A stretch of DNA of 64,000 nt from Sternotherus odoratus. Its lineage: Eukaryota > Chordata > Testudines > Kinosternidae. How positions within the stretch are numbered: the stretch's first letter is position 1; each line of letters starts with the position of its first letter. Under the pieces are notes generated by a model that saw only the letters and a program-made list of their open reading frames with translations, did no database searches and was not told the DNA's origin. Where the stretch lies: assembly GCA_032164245.1 (NCBI GenBank), contig JAVMKO010000003.1, positions 8,628,651-8,692,650 of the forward strand, in the 5' to 3' direction. Below, in pieces: positions 35,023 through 47,000 of this stretch. Position numbers and translations under genes: made by a program.

Positions 35023-38000
35023 CTGGAAAAGAAAGCCGTGTGAGGAGAGGGGAGACGTATAGTCACATTTCCCTGAAGGTGAACTGCAGTGAGCAGCTCC
35101 CATGGGCCAGGGCAAAGGGCCCTGTTCTTCCCTGTAGCAGAGCAACCTACCTACAGGAGAGGAAAACTTTCCCTTATAATAAATAGCCCCATTCACTCAG
35201 GAGTAACCTGCCCCATGAAGTTTCAACCCAGCTATCTCATTCAAGCAGGCAGAAGTCACAAGTTCCCCGCCCTTCACCTACAGATCTCGGGATCCACAAG
35301 AACTGAGAGGGACCCACATGGGTGCCCCTTGCCTCTGTGGTCCAGACACCGCAGGGCCCACTGACACAGCTCCTAAGGAACCGTTTCCCTGGGGCAGCAG
35401 CTTCCAGCCCTTACCGTCCCTGGTGGCTTTCGGGGGGGGGGGGGGGGCGCAGTGGAGTAGAGTTTTTAATGGGGTAGATAGTATCTCCTCTTTAATGCCT
35501 TGGGATTATCATAACTCCCTTGAAAGATTACTCACCCTTCGTTTCCTTGTTTGCACGGTCACTTGTGTGATGGATACATGGTTGGTTTAATTATTTTCTG
35601 GTGTGGAGTTAAGTGTTAGCTGCTGCTTGGTGCCTATTTTGAGCCGGTGGCTCTGATATCTAGACAAGGGCTCTAGCCACCTTATGTATTACACAGCTAG
35701 ACGGGAAGGGTAGTCCTGTGGCTAAGGCCCCGGCTTCAGACTCAAAGCTGGGTTCAATTCCTGGCCTTGGCCAGGATGACCTGGGGCAGGTTATTTAATC
35801 TGCTCTGAATCTCCGTTCTGCCATGTGTTAGAATGAGGCTAACGATCCCTCCTTTCTCCCAGGATTTTGGGTATGGCGGGAAGAGACTCCTGCAGAATCT
35901 AACACAGCAGGGCCCTGGTGATGAAATAACTTTGCTGCCTATACTGTAATACCAAAGAAACAAGTCTTGCTCGAATGCATTGTGTTAAATCTGTTTGATC
36001 CCTTGGCTACCATCCAGTCTAATTTAATTAAGAAAACGGGCCAGAGTCCCCAGGTTTTATACATTTCTTCAGCAGGAGTTGTTTTGTGCACTTATGTCTC
36101 TAACGGACGTAGTAGTTTATGCTGAGGAAACCCAAGTTACCATTTGTGTTGAACTATGATCCCTCCTCCCTCCCGCTGGCTTCGGTTTAATTCACACAGG
36201 GGTGAAATGGTTTTCACCTCAGGGTTTGAAGGAATTCCTCCCACCTCTTGCTAGTCCCACTGCCAGACTGTTTGTGTGGGTCTCCTCTTCCTCTGGGTCC
36301 CTGAGCAGCGATGCTCCAGGAAGAGGGGGGATAGCACACAGTCTAGTTCATGGCATTGCCTGGGGATGGTGCACTGCCAGCTATTGGGCTTAGCTGCCTC
36401 CTGTAAATGGACAGGAAAACTCCTTTGGAAGAGCCAAGGCAAGCGAGAGAGGAGAGTGCTGTGTGCAGTATTACATGGCTCCCAGGTCAACGTTTCGGCT
36501 AAAAGCCAAACTACGCACGCTGCTTCCTGACCTTGTTAACCAGGGCATCGCTGACTGGCAGGTTGAAGCGGTCGCAGAGGGCAAAGAACTCTGCCTTGTC
36601 GAGGAATCCGGAGCCATCCTTGTCGTGGTGAAGGAATGCCTCCCGCATGCTGCTGTTACTCAAGTAGTTATGGTGCTTCAGCTGCTCTTGAACCTGCTTC
36701 ACTAGGTCCTCCCGTTCCTGGCTGCCCGTCCCTGCTGCTAACTGGCTGTGGAGGAAGGAAGGGGGGAAATGACTGCATGTGGAAGTCAGGCTTGACACAT
36801 CTGAGGTAAATCCTTCTCTCATGTGTCCCACCAACTAAAATCTCTGGTGGCCAGTCCTGTTCCTGGGTTGGCCAGCCATTCTCCCTGAACATATACAGGC
36901 AGGACTTGGACTTATGACGCAATTGGTTCCTGAACAATGCGTCTTCAGTTGAAAACATCGTAACTCAACTTTCCCATAGGAAAAGTCAAAACACAATGAC
37001 AATTTCTCTTAGCCAGAGTGCAACAAGAGGCTGGTACTGTGAGCAGCCTCTATCACTGAGCGCTTCACAGGAGGATGGCTTAGCTGCTCCTACTCCGATT
37101 TCTGAAGAGAAATCTTTGCTGCAGGCCTCACAGCAGAGCCAATGCTCTCTTAGGGAGATTTCAGGCTCCTGGCCTGTGACAGCCCTAGCTCAGCAGTTCT
37201 TATATAAGCAGCCTTAGTGGTCCCTTGCATACACTGAGTTCCTTCTGGCTGTGCCCAAGGAGGGGATCCCAGGGTGGAACAATCAGCGGATCAGTCATTT
37301 GACCAGCGTGAGGTTGAATGACTTATTAACCCAGCTCTCCCTGCCTCTCATGTGCTCGCCATTGAAACCTACCTGTCAGCTCCCTGCGCTGCCTTTCGGC
37401 GAGGGGCAAAATGATCCCGCAGGGCCTGCAGCGTTGCTGCGGGGAAACTCTCGGCATTGCTTTCCATGTAATTCAAGACGTACTCATCCGCATCAGTGAT
37501 GATAAACCTGTGGCTAAACACTGGGCAAGCAAAGGCAAAGCAAGTGTTACTGCCGTGTGTGGGCGAGTCATGTTACTGACACAGGAGAAGACAAGGTCCC
37601 TGCCCTGAAGAACTGGCAATGTCAGAGCCAAATCAGAGCAGTTCCGTTTTTTATTGTCTTAGTGTAGGAAAAATCTCCATAAATTCTATGGGCGTTTTGA
37701 CTGTCAGGAGCCACCGAGGAAAGGCCTCAGGATTGAGCCCAGAGGAATTATACATTTAACACTGTCTCCTTTCTAACAAGCTTCAGGATCAGGGTTATTT
37801 TCCTGCATGGATGAGCTGATGGCCCAGGCTACAGGATTTCATCTGCACCAGTGCTCCAGCATCAACCCTTAGGATGCTGGAATAGCCCAGAACACCAACT
37901 ACACAAATGCTAAGGAGAACCTAGAGCTCTCTCTCTATGTACGGTAGAGACCAGATCACCATCTAAATGAATGGAACGTCACCATTTTCCACCAGCTGCT

Positions 38001-41000
38001 GCATTTTACACTTGATCCAGAACTAACAGTTTGTACGTGGAGGATGGATGTTGTTGTGTGCAATATTTATGCAAAAAGTAAGGGTTTGTGTACACTTACC
38101 GGGAGATTGACCTACGGTGATCGATGCAGCAGTGGTTGATTTAGCGGGTCTAGTGAAGACCCGCTAAATTGACCGCAGATTGCTCTCCCGTCGATTCCTG
38201 TACTCCACCTGACTGAGAAGCGCAAGGGGAGCTGACGGGAGAGCATTTCCCGTCGACATCGTGTACTGTGGACCCCGTTGTAAGTAGATCTAAGTGTGTC
38301 AATTTCAGCTATGTTATTCACATAGCTGAAGTTGCGTAACTTAGATCACTCTTTCCCCTTCTTTCCCCCGTAGTGTGGACAAGGCATCAGAACGCTCATT
38401 GAAAACAACAAGCCTGCTCTAAAAAGGAGATGCTCCAACGGCTCCATCGAACCAGTTCTGGATCTACCTTCAACCGTGGCACCGATGGTGAGGTCCGCTG
38501 GCTCGTAGTAAACGGGGTTATCTGTAGTGGAGCCGGGCTTGGGGACTTTGGTCTTTCCTAAGTATTTGCCTCCAATGATGCCTGAATTGCGGACCGGTGG
38601 CTCATAGATGCTGATCATGTCAGTGGAGAGGAAATAGGAGAGGATGAACCGGCGCTTTCTCTCCTCGGGGTTGGGTGATTCCTAGCGAAGGGAAGGACCG
38701 GAGTGGGTTGTATGGTTATGAAACACACATTTGGACATTCAGGGCTGGCTGCTTTCCTTGGCCCCTCACAAACTACTCCTATATGCCCCCAAGCAGCCAA
38801 GGACCAAACCTGGAGCTTTCATTTTTACACCTGTCTAAACACCTACAGCAGGCAAGAGGAGTAACCAGCCGGCTGCACTGTAATAAAACCACAGACTAGG
38901 TGATATCAGCGGCTCATTGGACTCCTCCCAGTACTGCTCAGCATGCCTAACTGTGGCAGAATCTGGTCCCCAGCCACCAAATTCACTCATTGCGTCCACC
39001 TGCTCAGCACTCCAGGAGCAAGGTGTATCCTGTCTGAAGTGATTCATCACACAAAGACGGATTCGCTGTAGAATTAAAGTCTTGTATCTCTGCGAGGTCT
39101 GGACTGATGCCAGCTCCTGACCACAAGACGAAACCCTGAGCACTCCACTGGGATTATGTGCTTAGATTAAAATTAGCTTTGATCTGAGCACTAAATTATG
39201 GCCTTCAGGAACAAATACAGCAATGGGAGAGAACAGCCACGGCACACCCCTTAGAATGTGGGCAGGGCAGACAGCAGCTGACCCCAGGGGAGCACAGGAA
39301 CTACCACTAACTGCATTGCCGAGGCCAGGCACGGGACAGCCCAAAAGCTGCTGTGAAGAGCACATCTCTCAGCTGGGCTCCCCTGCCAGCTTCCCGGCCG
39401 GACAGTCCTGAGGTAACGAACCGAAGCTGGGGAGGAGGGGGCAGTGTGTACAGGTGTTGGCAGGCGGTATTGGAAGATGTCATGTGACATGGATATGGGA
39501 GGCAAGTATGGATGAAAAAGCCAGGTTCAAGTGGCAAGACTGCTCATCTGAGCACTGATCCGACACCCACTGAAGTCAAATGGAGTCTTTCCATTGACTT
39601 CAAGGGGGGAGTGGGGCAGGCCCATGTTGTATTGTCTGGTCTTGCTTTGATTCTTCCTTACTATATTACCACTTGTCCTAAAGGCCATACCGGAACACGT
39701 GACCATCCTCAAGCTGATCGCCGGTGGCTGCTGGAGATCTTTCTTGTAGCATTGGCTCCCCCCTAGTGCTATCCTATGTTAACCGAGAACACACCACGCC
39801 CCCACCCCTTCTGACTGGGAGGGTGTAACCCGGTAGCGCTTACTCCTGGACCAGGCTCTCACCAGTGCGACCTGATAGCGCAGCACCTTGTGGTTGTTCT
39901 CTAGCATCTTGATGTAGTTTTTCCTGGGGGGCTGCGGCAGCAGGGAGAAGCAGTTCTGCAGGGAGTCTTCGAGGAAGCCGTAACCGTTGTAGGGAGGAAT
40001 GATCTGCGCACAGAAGAGACAGGAGGCGCCTGTGGTTACCACTGACAAAAAGAGAGTGGTCCGGTTTGGGATAGCTCAGTGGTTTGAGCATTGGAAACCC
40101 ATCAGTCTGCACAAGACAAGGTGTGTCCCAGAGCATTAGCGGCTGTGTGTTGCCTTCCAGCTGTCGTGTCGTTCAGCAGTGGAATTATCCGTAGAAGTGG
40201 CGAGCTATCCAGTCCTTCACTCCTCTGTGGGTTAAGGACTGCCCTGGCTGACACACACTAGTCTTTCCCTCTGGCTTCCCCTTAATCCGACCCTCTTGAG
40301 CAACACAACAACATTTGGAGAAAGCATTTGGAAGAGGCTTACGGACTTAGGAGTCTGAAGGGTCTTCGTCTTGTGCAGACTGATGGGTTTCCTCCCACCC
40401 CCCTCACCCCATGAATTTTCTCCCTGTACCTGTTGCACTTCCTCTGGTGACTTCTTCTTTACGTCCACCGGCTGGAAGTCCGTGATGCCAAACTTCTCGT
40501 GATAGAACTGTCTTGTGAACTCGTCGCAGTCGTAGATGAAGAAGCTGCGCCCCAGGAGGGTGACGGACTTGCCAACGGCGAAATCTTTGGCCGTGTACCA
40601 CTCCAGCACCTCCTGGTTGGAGATCTCCAGCACGCAGCGGGGGAAGGTTTCTGGGGAAGATCAGGGACCGAAAGGGCAGCTCTGTGAGCTAGACGTCGTC
40701 TTTATGCGACGCAAGAAATGAGAAAAGCCTGTCTGTGGGTGAAAGGTAGAAACTGCTGCTGTGGGACGCTGGAGATGTCGCACTTGTTTTGGCAAATGGA
40801 CAGCGAAAGGTTAAATGTTTTAAAACCATAGAGATTGTTTCTGTTGGAAATAAACTGTAAACTCAGGAAAGGTTTCTGGGATCAATTCCATAGACCTTGT
40901 ATTTATGAGTCGTGCATGCCCTGCCCATAGCCACCCAGCTATGCTCACGCACGCACACAATTCCTGCTAACCGAAAATGGGTAAAACCCCCGGCACAGAC

Positions 41001-44000
41001 TCTTACTCATCTTGTCCACAAAGTTTTTGGGCAGGCGCTGGCGTCTGATCAGGACGGGGAAAGGGTCTCTGCCATCGTTGCGCTCGTGGAGTTCCCGAAC
41101 CTCCACGGTGTCATCCGCCAGGTAGTAATGGATGAGGAAAGACCGGTTCTCGCCAAACATGTTCTCGGTGTCGTCCCATGTGGCGTAGAAGCGAAGGACC
41201 TGCAGGGGTTGGAGAGCCAAGCGAGGACCGTGAACCCCACTTGAAACTAAACCATGCCCTGTCTGGATTAGGCCGGGGCGATTTGGGGGGCTGTGAAGGA
41301 TCCTGCCCACCGCACAGGGGTGCCGGTCTGCCTGTGTTTAAGCATTGGTGAGACTGGCCTTGAAATCCTGCACTCCTTTCTGGTCAGCAAGTCATTGAAG
41401 GAGGCAGTTCAGAGAAGAGAAGCAGAAATGATTCAGCAGTAGGAGAGTTTTGACTAAGAGAACCAAAGAAAACTAGCTGAGCTAGGCAGCAGCTGAGGGG
41501 AGAGAAGACCCATCTACAACTATCTGAAACACCATGGAGGGCCAGGAATTATTCAGGGTAGTTCAGAAGTGATCAAAGGAAATATGGGGGGAAATGCCCT
41601 AGCACTGAGATGGATCAGTCCCCATGGGCAGCGCTGGGACATTGATAACAAGGCTGGACAAAGTACTAGAGAATGACAATATAGTACTGGCCCCATGAGC
41701 TGGAGTAGCTGATCCAACGGGGCTCGAACTGCGGCCACTTCATGACAGAACTTCCTTCCATCCCGGATCACAGGGAGACACGGGTGGCCGGCATCTTGCT
41801 CTCAATCATCAGGCTGCCTAAACACCATAGCTACCCTGTGGTTTATTTGCTCCAGAGATCAAAATAATCTCACAGTGATGGATGTTAGCAGCTAGCTGCA
41901 GAGCTGGGTTATGGTGAGCCTTTCATGACAGCAGATGTGAAATCAGGAGTCTTCAGGTGCCAGGCAGCCACTGCCCTTGATGCACGCAGGCAAGTGGCCG
42001 GTTACCCTACCTGAACATAAGGCTTTCTGGAGCAAGAAAGAGAGAGAGGAAGATCTAGGGTGTGAGCTGAGCTGTTCTGAAGGAGGAACTCTAGAAGCAG
42101 CCAAGCCTGGGGAAAAGGTAAGAGCTGAACTTCATATTCTCTTTGTATTGATTTCTTTGTTGACAAAGCCAGACCCCCAGAGAAGTGAGATATGTTTGGC
42201 CTCTGCACAATGGTATGGCCTGTGTTTGCAGAGTACCTGGGGAAGGCACCTCCTCACAGACACCCAAGTACCATTCTAAATCACAGACACACACACAGAA
42301 TAATCCGCCCCATGGAAAGGCACCTGCGCCCCACTCACCTGCTTGTCAAAGGTCAGGAACTGTTTGAGCTGGTCGAAGTTCGACGGTGTGACGTACATGC
42401 GCAAGGGCATCTTCCGGAGCTCCGTGTACGGGTCAAAAATCATTTTCTCGGGAGGGTTCAGTTCAATTCCTTGGCTCTCCAGAAATACCTAGGGAAAGTG
42501 TCTGGACCAGTAATGCTGAAGTAGGTTCTTAGAGTCAGGAGGCAAGAAAATCTCTGGGATGGGTTTGGGAGGATATCAGCAAGAGACTGGAACCGCACTG
42601 ATTGCAGTTGCAACTAGAGGCCCCAATCCCAGTATGGTAGGTGCTGTACAATAATCAGAGACTCATCGACTTTTAGGTCAGAAGGGATCGTTATGATCCT
42701 ATCATCCCCATTCATAATCCATGAAGGTTTATGGATTAAGGTTTATGTCAGCTGCCTCTTTGTTTCCATGGACCTTTCAGACTTTACTGCAAGCCAGATC
42801 TTGAAGTCCTGCCTCAGGTTAGACTCGGGCAAACCTCCAATTGGCTCCACTGCTGGGAGTTTTGCCAGAGTAAAGACTGAAGGAGGACTTCAGGGCTTGT
42901 TCCTTTATGTTTCTATTACAAATTGGGGGGAGGGGTAGCTCAATGCTTTGCGCATTGGCCTGCCAAACCCAGGGTTGTGAGTTCAATCCTTGAGGGGGCC
43001 ATTTAGGGATATGGGGTAAAAGTCTGTTGGATGATTTAAGTGGGGACTGGTCCTGATTTGAGCAGGGGCCTGGACTGGATGATCTCCTGAGGTCCCTTCC
43101 AACCCTGATATTCCTAGGACAAGTCTCTCTTAATTGGTGAGGCCCCTGGAAGGCACCAGCTCTGGAAAGCAGAGCCCTATTTCTATACTCACCCAAGAGA
43201 GCCACTGAAGCCAATGGGACACTTCACCTGCCTATGTCACCAAGACTTGGCCCAGAACGCATGCAGCTTGGGAAGCTGCAGCAAAAGCTTCCCCACCAGG
43301 GAGCTGACCCCTGAGTTGGAGAGATCACCACCAGGGCTTAGAAGGAAGGGTTGGGCTGCATGGTTAGTTGTTCTGGCCCTGAGGATGCCCATTTATGCTA
43401 AATGTAGTTTGAGATGCAGACACTTTGGAAATGAGAACTGGGATGACATCGTCAACTCATTAACACATACGCCACCAAACGACCCTAGAGTAATAATGGG
43501 TTGGATCTACAGCTGGTGTAAAGAGGCATAACTCCACTCACTTCAATGGTCATTCTGTTCCATTTGCACCCGCGCTATAAAAGAGATCAGTCTACATCCC
43601 AGGTTCTCAATGTGTTGGCACAACCCTGCGGGATGGGACGGGACTGTCAGAAATGGGAGTCAGGAGTGACCACCCCACCCATCCCATGGTCTTCTGTGGG
43701 ATGGGGCCCCAGTATGGAAGAGGCTGAGAGTCCCTGATCATACTCATTTGTGTGCTGGGATTAGGGGATTGGGACCAGAGCAGGGTGTCTGAGTTTTGCC
43801 TATCACTAACTCCTGGGATTCTCTTATTGGGCTAGTTCCCTGCGTCCCTGCTGCACCTGTGTGAACGGGTCGCAGTCGACTATGCGGAAAGTCTTGCCAT
43901 AGATGGTGATATTCATGCCCCGATTCAGGTCTTTCCAGTGGTAATGGTCCCCCCGGTCATTCTTGGGCATCCGCTGGCGTTTGAGGAGCTTGCCCTGAGG

Positions 44001-47000
44001 GATGCCAGAGTTCTCCACAATGGGCTCCATGACGGACATACTGTCGTCCTCCAGGTAGTAATAAATACCCACTTGGCGGATCCGGAAATGCTCTTCTGTG
44101 GAGATGGGAACGTCTTCCTGGAAATAGGCATCAAACTTCAACACCTGCAGCATGGGGAAGGCCCCGGAAGGAGAGAAGGAAGGGACATTAGTGACTGCGC
44201 TCATCAAAGATCTCATTAACGTTTGCCCTCTGCTTGGACAGCATGGGGCACTGGGATTAGTATTTCTCATGCCATCGCGGGCCCCGGAGTCTGACCACGG
44301 ACTGACTGCAAGAGCATTAGGGGAGCTTTCACTACTGGTGGTTTTCCTAGACCCCAATATTTTGTAAATCTTCCCCTTGTCTGAGGCACCAGGGGACCAA
44401 ATGTAAGTGGCTTGAATAAATCTAGCACCAGCTCCCCCTCCCCCAAAGGATCTCCAAGCCCTTTACAGCCGGGGGCCCCGCCTGACAAGTTGCTGAGCTC
44501 TCCAGTTCCCATGGGCGTAGCTTACGGACATACGCGAGCTTTAATATGCTTAGCCCCTCAGAGTCAATGTGGCTGCTACGCTCCCAGCAGGGGAAGCTGT
44601 TTTCTCATTCTCTGGCTCCATTACGGACGAAGTTTCCTGGCCTCTGCTGGATTTGAGAATCTGCCTCCCCCTCCTGCAGTTGCGTTTGCCCCGCAGGCTG
44701 ACGCCAAGAGCCAGACAGTGCGCAGGGAGGTGGTGGCGCGGGAGGGCCAGGGCACAAGGCGACGGCCCTGTCTTGGGCCCCCAAGTGCAGCCGCAATCCC
44801 AGTTCCTGTGCCTGGGCGAAGCACAAGGAACACCTCCCCCATGAGTCCCCAGGCTGCGTGCGGGGTGGAGTAGCTGGGGCCATGGGCCTGCGTGTCCCTC
44901 CACACCAGCCCCCAGAGCTGGCCAGGCCTGCTGTGGGGAGCAGATGGTGCCACCCTAAACGCTGGCACAGCCTTCGCATTCCCCCTTGCGCTCCCTGAAC
45001 TCCGAGCAGGATTGCAACATGCTGGGGCATGACCCTCCCGAGCTCTGCCAGGGGCGGTGTAGGAAATTCCTAAAGGACACAGTCTGGCCCGAAGCAGAAC
45101 TGCTGACGACGACTAACGCAGGACATCGGTCTGGGGCAGCACAGGCTCTAGGAGGCCGTGGTAATGAGCACGGTATCCACTCCCAACTGACAGCTCAACA
45201 AACAGGAGAGGCCCCCTTTGCGTGGGCCCTTTAGGAGCCCGGCTCTCCTGCAGCTCCAGCAGAATTTTGCAAGGAGAACAGGAGAGGGTGGGACTTACAG
45301 GGAGACGGTTGTAAAGTGAAGCGGCCAGAGTTCATCCGCGTTCTGTTTAAACTACTGGAGGTGTCCTTGCGTAGCTCGTGGGGAACGCTTTCTAATGTTT
45401 ACTTACGGTAATCCTCTCCGCAAGAACAGAACGCCTCTTTCAATCCTGACGGCAGTTGTCTATGACTAAGGACCACGGCATCTGGAAAAATACATTCTAT
45501 GCTGTCTGTTCCCCCAACCCTGGCGTTCACAGCTCACAGCCCTAGCAATGCTCCTGAACTAAGGCTTCCTGTACCTTTTTGTCAAAAGCCACATGTGCTG
45601 GAATGAAGTCGGAAGGTGGGGCCTGCTTGGCTTGCCCGTAGGTCAGCGTGGGTCTCTTGTTGGCCAGTTCGTCTAATTCGGCCTGGGATAGCTGGTTCAC
45701 GTAGAGTCGCTCCCTGCCTATCCCCATCGTGGGTAGCTGCGAATAGGCGAAGCCGTTCCTATAGCCCAGTGTCTGGGAGCGATGGAAAGCCGATTTCTAA
45801 GGAAAGCAATTCAACCATTAAATACAACCTGGCACCAGCTAGATCTGGATCCAGGAGCAAATTCTTTCACCAAAAAAACAGCTTCAGGTGTCAAATAGCC
45901 TAAAAAATGGCAGCACATTTCACTGTAATCTCTTGCAACAACGGAGGTTGCAGAGAGGAGAGGTGGATTGGAAATCAGGAGATCAGTGTGGATAGATCTG
46001 CCTGCTCCAAAAGCTCATGCCGGTTTAAAGGAGAATCTCAATTTGTTCTTAGTAGGCTAGAGCATCTGATACACTGTTGAATCGTTCTCATTCCATGTCA
46101 TAGAAGAAAGTGGGAACCAACACATTACAATACACGGGAAGAAAATTCCTTCTGTGCCCCAACTTTGAATCAGTTAAACTCTGAGCATGTGAACAACCCG
46201 TCCAATGGCTAAACCTCAAATTCTACTTATAACCCCAGAGCACCAGTGGCATTTCAAGTACTTGCCCATTTTCCCTTAAACCCAAATACAGTCGCCTCTG
46301 CCGGCGCTGCTCAGTTCAGAGCAGCCATGAAGCAAGAGGGTTTATTTAAGAGAAGTTAAGGGGCAGTTGTATAAATATTATACTTGCCGCAGAATCACTA
46401 TTTCATGGTGGTAAATAAATGCCAGGGCGAAGCGGAGGTTTTTGTGGGAAAGACAGCAGAGACAAAACCAGGATACTTATCTATTAAAGCGGGGGAGAGC
46501 CATCCGATGACAGAGTAACCTGCAGTGTTTTGGGCCAATCCTGCAGCCCTTAAAGGCATTTATGCAATCGCCTAGGTATCTAATGGAATTTTGAAAAGCA
46601 CTTATCTGCACCAGTAGCCCCCTACCTGCCTTTACAGATCGGGCCCATAAGGACTCCTAGTGGTGATAACAGGACCAATCAAGTGAGTCTGGCTCCTATT
46701 CAGGACTCTTCTAGCACATGACTGATGTGAATATAAAGAGACAGCCCCAAATGTAAGCTACTGCGTCTGGTCTCCGCCACGCCAGCATGTAGTGGAAGGA
46801 CCGCCATTGACTTCAGTGCCCTTCCTCTGGTTGCTGGTTCGGCACGCGTTCTCCCCCTCAGTGAACACAGCGACCATCTTTTGCCTTCCTCGGGCACATT
46901 GCTGCCACCAGCTCAGCACTTCTGAGAATCTCTTTAATAATAACCAGACTTGCCAATGCCTGCTTGCGGTCAGGGTGACCAGACAGCAAGTGTGAAAAAT

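Noticed and set aside
42924..43010. A functional tRNA gene
   Set aside because: A- and B-boxes are present, but the sequence continues into a CR1-type tail and lacks a proper cloverleaf; it is a SINE.
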